64,000 bases of DNA from Ypsolopha sequella (Eukaryota; Arthropoda; Insecta; Lepidoptera; Ypsolophidae), in contig OW203985.1 of NCBI GenBank assembly GCA_934047225.1, positions 10,867,501-10,931,500 of the forward strand. Reading direction: 5' to 3'. This document shows, in pieces, positions 48,899 to 59,283 of this stretch. Numbering within the stretch: position 1 is the stretch's first letter; each line of letters starts with the position of its first letter. Made by a program: the position numbers and the translations under genes. Under the pieces are notes generated by a model. That model ran no database searches. It had not been told where the DNA came from and saw only the letters and a program-made list of their open reading frames with translations.

Positions 48899-51800
48899 TG
48901 TTTATAAACACGCATAGTAATAAAAATCTGTTAACTGTTTACATTAATGAATTAGGCGGTCGCTTTTTGTTGGACACCGGAGCCTCTCAATCCCTGATAA
49001 GCCCAGACGTTGTTATGGAGTTCCAACTACAACAAAAGTTAGAATACGAACCACACATCATAAAGACCGCTCATGGTACTACACGACACAATGAAGTTGT
49101 TTATTTAACACTGCCACAGATTTTCAAGTGTAATAATACATTCAAGTTCCTTGTGTTTGACTTTGATTCTAGCTTCAAAGGACTTATAGGTAACGACATT
49201 TTGATTTCACTAAGTAGCCAAATAGACATGAAAAAAATGACTTTAACAACGGACTCGACCCAAATTCCAATAAGAAAAGACTTTAAATCTCAATTAACTA
49301 TTGAGCCGAAATGTGAAAAGGTAGTAACACTATTTTGTAATGAAAAAGAAGGAGACTTTCTTTTGAAAAGCAATATGGAAAATGGCTTATTATTTCCCGA
49401 CTCTTTAGTTTCGGTAAAAAATGGAATCTTTATAACAACAGTACTAAACACTAGCGAAAAAAAATTAAAACTGAATAAATTTTACCGTTTTAGAATGGAA
49501 CCGTATTATCAACCCCAAAACTCACAGCATATCAACGCGTTAAATATGGATGACCCACAAGACTTAGACGAAGAACTAGTTGACAACCTTAATAGACTTA
49601 GGACAGGACATATGAACGAAGAAGAAGAAAGAGAGATAAAAAAGCTTTGCTACAATTTTAGAGACATATTTTACTCGGACAAGTTACCGTTGACCTTTAC
49701 ACATGTTGTTAAACACAGCCTTAGATTATCAGATGACAATCCCATATTTGTAAGAAGTTACAGACAAGCACCTATACTAAAAGAAGAAATAGACAAACAG
49801 GTTAATAACCTACTAAGTCAAAATATTATTCGTGAAAGCATTTCCCCGTGGTCAGCACCCGTGCACATTGTCCCAAAGAAAGCTGACGCATCCGGCAAAG
49901 TAAAATGGCGCCTTGTAATTGACTACCGACGTCTCAATGACAAAACGATTGAAGATAAGTATCCTATACCTAATATAAACGACATATTAGACAAATTAGG
50001 ACGTGCACAGTATTTTACAACTTTAGACCTGGCCTCCGGATATCACCAAGTTGAGATGAACCCAACTGACATTGAAAAGACAGCATTCACAGTTGATCGA
50101 GGACATTATGAGTTTACTAGAATGCCCTTTGGCCTAAAAAACTCACCAAGCACATTTCAGCGCCTGATGGATTCAGTCCTACGTGGCCTAACTAATACAC
50201 TGACCTATTTAGATGACGTAATCATTTACTCGACGTCCCTACAGGAGCACATTGACAAAGTGACACAAGTTTTTAACAGACTAAAAGATAATAATCTCAA
50301 AATTCAATTGGATAAGTCGGAGTTCTTACAAAAGGAGGTAAACTTTCTTGGACATGTCTTAACAGACGAAGGTATTAAACCCAATCAGGATAAAGTAAAA
50401 GCAGTAAGAAATTTCCCACTTCCACAGACGCAGAAGGATATAAAATCCTTCCTAGGACTAGCAGGCTATTATAGAAAATTCATACCTGAATTCGCAAAAA
50501 TTACTAAACCTCTGACACAATGCCTTAAAAAGAATGCGAAAGTCATTCACTCTCCACAATTTATAGAGTCATTCGAAAAATGTAAGGACATACTTACCAG
50601 TGCCCCTGTTCTTCAGTACCCCGACTTTAACAAACCATTCATATTAACGACAGATGCCTCAGATTTTGCAGTTGGCGCCGTGCTATCACAAGGTATTGTA
50701 GGATCAGATAGACCGGTCGCTTACGCATCAAGAACGTTATCAGAAACCGAACAAAGATACTCAACAACAGAAAAAGAACTATTAGCGATTATGTGGGCCA
50801 TAAAATACTTTAGGCCTTACCTTTACGGACGCAGATTCACGATATATACTGATCATAAACCCATTACTTGGCTAAAAACAATTGATTCCCCAAATTCCAA
50901 GTTAATAAGATGGCGTCTAAGCCTAGCTACTTATGACTATGTTGTTGAACACAAACCAGGCAAAATAAATACCAACGCCGACGCACTATCGAGAGTAAAA
51001 ATCAATGCATTAGATACAGAGCAAACTCCAACATCTTCAATAGAACCACAGCCTAGTAGAAACAAGGATGATGATATATTAGATATAGACATGAGAACTT
51101 TACTTGACGTACCGATTACCCCCGAAAATAGTGAAATTACAGACGAAGTAATTGAAACCGCAATGGATAACATACCCACTAGTACAGAAGCTATCGATCG
51201 CCAAATTAAACAGTTTCATATTAGAAAATCTCCCGGAGACAAATATAGAGTAGACGATAGATCCAAAGGCAGAAATACGATAAAAGACGTCTTCATACCA
51301 ATAAACGATACTGAAAATCAAGTAATTCAATTTCTGAAAGAGCATACGATTCCAGCTCGAATATTTTATTGTTTCTTCCACTGTGAGGAACTCTATCCTA
51401 TATTCAGTAAAGTATACAAATCAACATTTGACGATCGTGGGCCCAAATTAATAAGGTGCTTAACAAGAGTGACAGTAATTGAAAATGTAACCGAACAAAA
51501 TGATCTTATTAGAAAGTATCATGAAGGCAAAACCATACATAGAGGTATTCAGGAAACATATAAGCATCTCCATAGAAATTATCATTGGACCAACATGTTA
51601 CTTAGTATTCAGAAGTTTATCAACCAGTGTGATAAATGTCTTAAAAGTAAATACGAAAGAAACCCCCTCAAACTACCCCTCTCTTTGACAGATACCCCAC
51701 ATAAGCCTATGGAACACCTTTTTATGGACCTGTATGCGATTGGTGGAACTACATTTCTGACAATAATAGATAATTTCTCAAAATATGCACAAGCTATCCC

Positions 51801-51981
51801 TTTATCTGCTGCCACTAGCATTCATATTGCTGAAGCCCTATTACAGTTATTTTCAACTTTAGGAGCACCCTGCAAAATTACGACGGACTCCGATTCTAAG
51901 TTTGAAAATGACGTCATAACGGAAATTTGCGCTACGCATAACATTAAGATCCACTTTACGACCCCATATAATCCAACCTAA
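48859..51981 (+). pseudogene. pol: pol of gypsy-type element, truncated in integrase
   Basis: The pol frame opens right after a TGA at 48856-48858 and is reached by -1 frameshifting from gag. Numbering from the codon at 48898: protease LLDTGAS at about residues 24-30, reverse transcriptase with YLDD at 437-440, RNase H with TTDAS (D586), an integrase zinc-binding region with H..H and CDKC near 911-914, catalytic D in FMDLYA (944) and D in TTDSDSKF (997). The frame stops at 51979-51981 just after TPYNPT. The expected third integrase residue (E) lies 12 bases further on in another frame, so a single-base loss near 51975-51983 is inferred. The polymerase and RNase H domains look intact. Confidence 0.9.
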
Positions 51982-51983
51982 AC

Positions 51984-52565
51984 TCTCCAGTCGAAAGGCT
52001 ACATTCCACACTAGCAGAAATGATAAGAGTTCAACGTATAACAGACAAAGATGAACCGGCAAATTTAATGAGATATGCGATAATAGCGTACAACAACACA
52101 ATACATTCGACGACAGGCTTTACACCCTTCGAACTACTGTTAGGGCATACAAGCACTAGAAACCCATTAGAATTACACTTCCCCGGTGAATTCTACCAGG
52201 AATATGTAATAAAACATAGACAAATAATGAATAACGTTCAGAAATTAGTGAATTCGAAAGTAGCAAACGAGAAACAAAATACCATTAATAGATTAAATAC
52301 AGATGCAGAAACGGCAAACTTCAAGGTAGGTGACAAAGTCTACAAACAAGTAGCAAAAACAGCCAGGAGTAATAAATTAGAGCCCAAATTTATAGGACCA
52401 TATACAATAGTTAGAATTCATCCTGAGCAAATTGCAGAAATTGTCGGAAAACACGTAAACGCAAAAACAATAAGAGTACACTTCCGATTATTAAGGCGTC
52501 CCACTAATGTTTCAAGAGCGCCATCGTCTTCGTCGCAGCCTTCTGGCTCGCCGCAGACTCCATAA
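51984..52565 (+). pseudogene. pol: Integrase C-terminal part, separated by frameshift
   Basis: In the frame shifted relative to pol the sequence continues at once with SPVERLHSTL, carrying the catalytic glutamate (codon 51993-51995, about 36 codons after the second aspartate, as in DD35E). It then shows the GFTPFELLLGH motif and the C-terminal domain with FKVGDKVY and LEPKFIGPYTI. It has no ribosome entry of its own and would not be made as part of Pol in this copy. It ends at a TAA at 52563-52565 after a Ser/Pro-rich tail. Confidence 0.85.
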
Positions 52566-52619
52566 AAAACAAATAGAATATAATGTTAGAAGTTTTAGAG
52601 AGCAAACCCTTATACTTAG

Positions 52620-53375
52620 GCTCAAGTAAGTTTAGTTTTAATAAAATTTATTATATAACTAGATTATATATAATTAGGTTCCATAATCAAAGCTATAACC
52701 GGTAGTTTAAACCAGGAAGATGCAAATTCAATTAGATAAGAACAAACAGCATTTAGCTAATTTAGTCGATTTAAGCAAGTAAAAGTATTACAAAATAGAT
52801 TAGATACTATTTATATTTACTTGCAAATAGAAAGCGGTCTCCAACTACTCTATAATAAACTGTCCACCTTAGAAAATGCAATAACCTTTGCAAACCTAGG
52901 TATTTTGCATCCAAGCATCGTAGATCCGATCCACCTGATAGCCGAACCTTCGTCCATGGCCGAACTGAAGAATATTCGAAATGAAAACATGCAATTACCG
53001 TATACGCCCATGTTATTAAATATCCACTTATTATAGAAGACCATAACTGTCAAAGGTTACGGTACTAATGAAACACTTAACCTTATATTAGAAATTCCTT
53101 TGATTTCAAAACAATTGTATACATTATAGCACTTGTACCCCATCCCTAATAAAGAAAATATCCTGTTGATACCTAAAAATCCATACCTTATCTTGGGAAG
53201 TAACGAGTTTGCATACCCCCTAGAGCCCTGCGTTTACATCACCGATGAAGAAAGAATATGTAAACACATACAATGGAAACCGCTCCGGAACAGCAATGAT
53301 TGCATCGCTCAACTAATACAACACCAACAATCGCACAACTGCACCTACGCACAGGCATCATTTCAATACACGTAA
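52620..53375 (+). pseudogene. env: env remnant (errantivirus envelope, F-like)
   Basis: A single frame carries protein-like sequence with several stops. From about 52821 it reads a segment with LENAITFANLGILHPSI, then after a stop (53034-53036) TVKGYGTNETLNL and further KNPYLILGSNEF. ALTFA..LHPS-type motifs are characteristic of errantivirus envelope proteins related to baculovirus F proteins. The N-terminal part with the signal peptide, cleavage site and fusion region is missing or unrecognisable, and no transmembrane anchor is evident. This is far shorter than the usual 450-600 residues and is non-functional. Confidence 0.65.
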
Positions 53376-53514
53376 CGAAAACAGCTGGTTGGTGGTAACC
53401 AGAAGGAAGGTAATCAGATCATGTTGGAGCCGTACCTCTCCAGAGTCGCTGCAGATGCAATCGCCGACCCCAGCAGATCCACAGCAACCCATACCATCGG
53501 CACGCCTCACTCTT

Positions 53515-53525
53515 AAGGGGGGAGG
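53515..53525 (+). promoter_or_regulatory. Polypurine tract
   Basis: AAGGGGGGAGG directly precedes the 3' LTR and would prime plus-strand synthesis. Confidence 0.8.
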
Positions 53526-53689
53526 AGTTACGAAAGCGTACATACCGCTACGGTCATCCTAGTTATAAGTATCAATTAAGATTAAGTTTCAATGTTTGTT
53601 TATTAAATAATAAAGTCAGTCTCTGTTAGATCGCCATAGCGAACACATGTCTTTTAAAAAACCCTTCCGTCCAATCCTCAAAGTTAACT
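53526..53689 (+). repeat. 3' LTR (164 bp)
   Basis: Same sequence and length as the 5' LTR by eye, and followed by the CGTG target duplication at 53690. Confidence 0.9.
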
Positions 53690-53693
53690 CGTG

Positions 53694-54566
53694 TGCCGAC
53701 GAAAAATATGTGGAAATAAAAATAATGAAACGTTAGTGGGTATGGCGAGCTTTCCGTTGATCTTTTGATATATGTTTGTTTTTAATTTCTCCAAATTTTA
53801 TAACATGGAAATTAAAGTCTTGATTATGTCCTGTCAAATTAATTCGCCTTTTATGTGACCGCCCTAATTATTGCTTTATTCATGTGCACTGAGGCGACGC
53901 CATAAACAATTTTTAGAGTATCTTACTACTAAGAAGTTTTAAAAATTAGTAACATTTTTGGAACCTTTTTCTAGATTTGTGTAGTACAGAAACGCGATTG
54001 AAAAACCTTCACTTAATAAAAATAATTATTGAAATGGGGTCTTCAAACACCTGTTGATAATACTCCTTGTTTATGATTATATATTCAAATCTTTCTGACT
54101 TATGTCTTCTGTTTGTTTATTGAATATAGAAACTCACAACCGTAAACTGTGCGTTTTCTCTTTTAGGTTTATTATATTTATTCTATAAATCCTAATACAC
54201 ACGCTTTGTTATAGTTTGACGAATAAAAATCATGTACAGAACCCAAACATAATTTATTAGATGGGTTTTCATAATATCTAGTACATTTTTTTTTCGTATA
54301 AATAAATAACCAATTTTTTCTCTTTTGCCCTGAATCCGTCCTTCTCGGACTGCGCGATTTTCAGCTTGGAGTAATAGTGACCGTTGAAAACTTGATACCT
54401 CAGCTTAATTTGACTGCTTTGTGTACAGATATTCTATCTTACCAAGTGCGAAATGGCTTTTTTCTAGTGTGCGCTAAAAAACGCGCAAAACACACAGAAC
54501 GCGCTTGACAGTACACGTCAATCCTTTGTAAGGTAAAAATCTGTACATAAAAGTCATAATAGTTAT
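53694..54566. other. No gene seen (intron)
   Basis: AT-rich intronic sequence. Confidence 0.5.
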
Positions 54567-54688
54567 TTAAGATACACGTGCGGAAAGTAAGGTTTTATAC
54601 GAATAAGTGCCAAATTGAAAACACGAGCGCAGCGAGTGTTTTCATTGGCACGCATTCGGATAAAAACCTTTTACGCTCAAGTATCTTA
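54567..54688. repeat. ~122-bp foldback hairpin with CGAGCGCAGCGAG core
   Basis: TAAGATACACGTGCGG.. pairs with a right arm ending ..TACGCTCAAGTATCTTA, with imperfect arms of about 60 bases around ACACGAGCGCAGCGAGTGTT. It resembles the foldbacks at 10535 and 16951 in build. Confidence 0.75.
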
Positions 54689-54893
54689 CAACATTTTTCA
54701 ATGCATTTTGCGAGGAAATACAACAAAAAAATTTGTATAATAAAGAATGGTGTTTATCATCATTCAATTATTGCTAGAGCGCGCATACTTATAAATAATT
54801 GTTTTTTTTTGGACAGCAAAACCTCCTTGCATCTTTGTAATTTTTTAAATTTTATGACTTGCACCATGCACCACAGTCAAAAACTTAAAAAAA

Positions 54894-54960
54894 AATACTT
54901 TATTTCACGCGTGAAGTAAAGGATTTCAGTACTGTTTTATTTCACGCGTGAAATAAAGAG
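54894..54960. repeat. Two adjacent TTTCACGCGTGAAA palindromes
   Basis: ACTTTATTTCACGCGTGAAG and, about 40 bases later, TTTATTTCACGCGTGAAATA repeat the same palindromic core. The second is a perfect 20-plus-base palindrome. Confidence 0.85.
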
Positions 54961-56526
54961 TCGGTTTCCGCATTATTTTGTTACACAAAAAAGAAAACTT
55001 TACGAGCAACTGCATTTAAAAATTCTTTATCACTACCCTAAGTAGCAGACAAAACAGATAATTAAAGGATATTTTACAAAAAGCTACAAAATTAATCGTA
55101 CTCCGGGGAAAAATAACGGTGGAAAGCATAGCTTATTGACAGAACTCATTAGGATAACAAAACACACATGCGTTAAAACTCTCCCGCATCTGTCTATTGC
55201 ACATAATATACTGCGACCATCGTCAACAGACTACAAAATTTCCGTATCTGGGTTCCCTCAATCCCCTCGTAAAAGAAGATCTATCAATTGAATAATTTTA
55301 TGCTATGCGCCGACTTGTATCGAAAAGGCGCGGGACGGTACACCGCCACAGGGCGGCTATCAAAGCGTAAAGAAGTTAAGCTAATGTTAAACGACGCCTA
55401 TCTTTTGTGTCTAATGCGTGATGGATGCCGCGTAAAATGCGCCGAAATAAAGAATAATAAAAATAAACAGAGTCAATCGCTCGAGGTAAGGGCGCTTTAC
55501 AATGGGCATAGTGCATGTCATTGTGCCGCATTGAAAAATGGTTTATATTTCATATCTCAGATCTTTTCCTGGAGAACTGACTTTTATGAATATTGACGCC
55601 TATTTCGTTTTATTTTATGATCGATATCAATTATAGTTTGTAAGTTGTACAATACCCCCCTTTATATTGGACCCAGCTGTGAAAACTTTTGTTCGTGTTT
55701 TCGTTAGTTACGATAAGTATTGCGTTGTATAATTCGTCTACAGGATGTTCTCTAAGTAGTGCTCCAAACGAAACCCATCGATAGCCGAGACTTGAGACCA
55801 TGCCTTATCGGAATAACCCAACTCTGATATGTATATCGCAGGTTTTCGAGATTTTTGAACGTTTATGAAATTTCTAGTAATCGCTACCCTTTGTTATTTT
55901 TTAATGTTATTTGTAAAACTGAAGGACATTGACTTTTTTATGATTTTTATTTATATTGATCAGTTTTTCTATGAAACCTAATTCACTGTTTTTCAAAAAC
56001 CGTAACAGTTTCCTCAGGAAAAAGAATTGAAAAGAAAAAGCTTCCATTAAATATATTTTTAACAATATTTAACTATCTGTGGTGTAAAAAATGTATTTTG
56101 ACCTAAGTGCCCATCAACTTGAAAACTTTTATATTAATTGCTAATAGAGAAACAGAAAAAAAATGTATGAAATATAAAAAAAATATTTAAAAAAACCGAC
56201 GTTGACATTTTGTGAAATAATTTATAGCTGCCAAACGCGATATTTTTTAAATTGTAGGTTTTGCATCTGGTGCAAACTTTCATAAAAATCTAAAAAATTA
56301 GACGAAAATTTTGGGAAGTAATTTTGTAACGAAAGTTTCGAGCGCTGTTGAGGCTTCGGTAGACAAAATTGTTTTTCTGTTATTCACAAATAAGGTGTCT
56401 TACTTATTTTCTTAAAATTCGAGCCACGATGTTGCACCTATAATATAATCTGTTGTTGAAATTTATAAAATCACATCTTCGATCCAATCAAAAATTGCAA
56501 ATCGCATTTATTTCGAAAGAAAAATC
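54961..56526. other. No gene seen (intron)
   Basis: AT-rich intronic sequence. A 102-codon frame at 55288-55596 has no recognisable domain. Confidence 0.5.
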
Positions 56527-56970
56527 TTATATTTTTAGAGGATATAATATAAAAATCTTGCAAGTCAGACAAGCTCTTCTATTCCGGGTACTTTTGACCT
56601 TGCCTTTCTTTAGTATGTTGCCAATTTGGTGAACATAGTACGTCCTTCTAGGGCGGCCTGGTCGAGCTGTACCTTCCACTTTTGCACCGTAAATTTCTTT
56701 CGTCACTCTACTTTCATTCATTCTCTCTATTATGTCCAAACCACCGAAGCATTGCTTTTTCTATTCTAGTCACTACATTTTCATTCAGGCCGCAACGATC
56801 CCGTATATCGATATTTTTCACTCTGTCATTCAATGTTAAACCACACATTATTAAGGAACGCATTTCCACTGCATTCACTATACTTTGATGTTTATCTCGC
56901 CACCATACCCAACATTCACTACCATACATATGTAAGTGTAGGAGCCAACACTCCATTATGAACCTCATTC
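56527..56970 (-). pseudogene. LINE reverse-transcriptase C-terminal fragment
   Basis: On the minus strand the frame at 56968-56714 shows MYGSECW, VEMRSLIMCGL, NDRVKNIDIRDRCGL and MLRWFGH. A second frame at 56739-56527 continues with ESRVTKEIYG and ARPGRPRRTY. These are the usual C-terminal motifs of insect LINE ORF2 (LYGSE.W, EMR.LR, RWFGH, GRPR..W). One frameshift separates them near 56720-56740. The copy is truncated at both ends and lies in the Robo intron, opposite strand. Confidence 0.8.
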
Positions 56971-58219
56971 CTTTTAAATATTAATAATTTGACTCTTATG
57001 CTTCTCTGATCCATGCAAATTTGCCTTTTCTTTAAACCAAAATATCACAACCCAAAGCCTCATTCTTTTATCCATCTAGGTAACTGATAATACGACTTCT
57101 ACAACACAAAACCAAAACGAAGATCTCACCACTCGCTCGATTCTAATCACAATTCTAAACATAGATGTCATTCTTTATCCAGTAGCTGGTTATCTCAACG
57201 GGACATCGCTAAAACGCTTTTTGTCCCGTCCAAAAGGAATCAGGATCAGATAAATTTCAGTTTGCAAACTATACCTTTTTTTTTCTTTGTTTATACAGAC
57301 GACATCGACATATGGATAAAATGTCTTAATAGCCACGCGTACGTCCCTCCAAAACAGGATCGCTTCATCTTTAAAGGATCTTCGCTCAAAGTTAACCTTT
57401 ATTGTTTCATCAAATAAGAGTCTATTTTGTTTTTTTATGACTATCTCGTGATGTATTCCATCAGAAGTCTGTTGAATTTAGTGCTAACATGTGTTTGTTT
57501 TTGTCTCAGTACATATTTTGATTTTGCTAACTTTAGTAAGGTCGCCTACAGGCTGTTTTTGTACTTATATTTATATTATTTTAAGCCTTGTGAGAGCATA
57601 ACAAGAACTAAATTGGATAATTACGTGCGTTTGACCGTACCACAGTGCTAAAATATACATCAAAATAAAAACATTCGAACAAGTACCGCATGCAAATTTT
57701 AAGCTTTCATGCAACGACATTCTTGTCGTTGCTTTCATGGCCTATTTTTGTTAGTGTTATGTGCTAAATAAAATAAATTATTCCGGCTTCCTTTTGCTAC
57801 TGATTCCTAGAAATATTATTTCAAGACACCCAACTCCTCCCATAATTCGCTTTGGATAATACCCATATGAATACGTTTAGGTATAGAACATTATGTATAT
57901 GTATAGAGCTCTATTTACTTACAAACACAACACAAGTTTAGTGCTTACGAAACACCCGATACTATCAGCACCACTTTAACATGTAAAATCCCACTCTAGC
58001 TAATAAGTATGTGTATCATGTTCGAACATACATGTTGTTTCACCTGCTTATGCCCACGCGCTTCCTATTACAACACGAAGAAATGTCACAACTGTCGGCA
58101 TGTGTCTGTAAAGATCATCAGCAAAATTGTAGAGTGTAACGGTTTCTGTTTACGAAGTCGTATCTTTCTGTCAACTTCTAGAGTTTGGTATATCAATTCT
58201 TATTCTTTCTTTATTATTT
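56971..58219. other. No gene seen (intron)
   Basis: AT-rich sequence. A small perfect hairpin GCAACGACATTCTTGTCGTTGC lies at about 57711. Confidence 0.5.
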
Positions 58220-58330
58220 ATTGTACACACACGGAAAAATAAACATAAACAAAATCACACTAAAAAGATGCACATTGGCGAGCTTATCTCTAAACAGAGA
58301 TTTCTGACAGCAAAACCATCACAATAGGAA
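58220..58330 (-). mobile_element. LINE 3' tail fragment (minus strand)
   Basis: TTTATTGTACACACACGG.., ATGCACATTGGCGAGCTTAT follows the layout of the truncated LINE tail at 13062-13200. There is no coding part. Confidence 0.35.
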
Positions 58331-59229
58331 AAAGTAACATAAACGGAGTAATCATACACGTACATATCATACATATCAATACATAATTAATAAAAGAGTA
58401 TAGAACCCGGTGTGTCTGTTCATTGAAAAAAAGTAATAAAAAAAGAAAGGGGGTGACTAAAAAAGAGTGATAGAACACAAATCAGCGATTTCTAGAATTC
58501 TTTTCTGTCTACTGAACGGATTTTGGTGGATAGAACTTAATGTCGATTAGAAGATAGTCTTTGTTTTATTAAAACCGGGTGTCGGAAAAAAGTTATCGTC
58601 ATTTAAACATTTTTGGAATTTACCTTTATACTGTTTGAAGTTAGATAGAAGTTCCCTAGCAAATATTAATTCTGGCGATGAAGGCCTATAGATGTCACGA
58701 ATAATAGCTTAAAAGAAAAAAAACAAAAAGCTTTGGTTATAATTATGTAGCGTATAAAATTCAAGTCCATAAAAAAATCAGCAGGTGGCTTTGTTTATTA
58801 TTAGAACGGGTATAAATAAGTATTTAATTATTTCATTTAAATAGCGTCATCTATTTTGCTAAATAAAAATGTTAATTGCGAAATTAGTTGGAGCAATTGT
58901 ATAACAGATGGTGATACCTTCTTTGATGAAACGGGCTATAATACTATTATAACTGAATTTGTAAAGCTATTAAAAACTGTAAAATACCATTAAACACTAT
59001 TAAAAACTGTAAAAGAAAAGAGTTGTGTCTGTTTGTACTACATTGATGATATTAAAAAAAAATAACGCTGTAGGATACTGATACAAAATTGATGCGGTTA
59101 CCACTGTACGATCCTCAGTATTGAGACATGGATTACAAAAAAAAGGAAGAAGATCACTGTTCGAAAACTTATTTTACTATCCAACTTAAAAACGGGGATA
59201 ATTTTTAGTGCAGGATTCTCAAGGGATTA

Positions 59230-59283
59230 CACTGTGGCCGCATTATCTTCTTCCAAACGGACGAAGTCACGGGCAACAGCTAG
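59230..59283 (+). mobile_element. Helitron-like 3' end
   Basis: CCAAACGGACGAAGTCACGG followed by GCAACAGCTAG|T shows the CTAG|T terminus of the other Helitron-like copies. The upstream limit is unknown but may reach about 58490. Confidence 0.4.

Larger units (their letters stand above)
47489..53689 (+). mobile_element. Young Ty3/gypsy (errantivirus-type, 17.6/TED-like) LTR element
   Basis: A complete 6.2-kb insertion: 5' LTR, primer-binding site, leader, gag, pol, env remnant, polypurine tract and 3' LTR. A CGTG target duplication flanks it (47485-47488 and 53690-53693). The LTRs appear identical, so integration is recent. It lies in the Robo intron in the gene's orientation. gag is intact, pol has one small frameshift in integrase and env is decayed, so this copy should not move without help from another copy. 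Confidence 0.9.

Noticed and set aside
50937..51381. Minus-strand frames opposite pol
   Set aside because: Shadows of the clearly coding pol frame.
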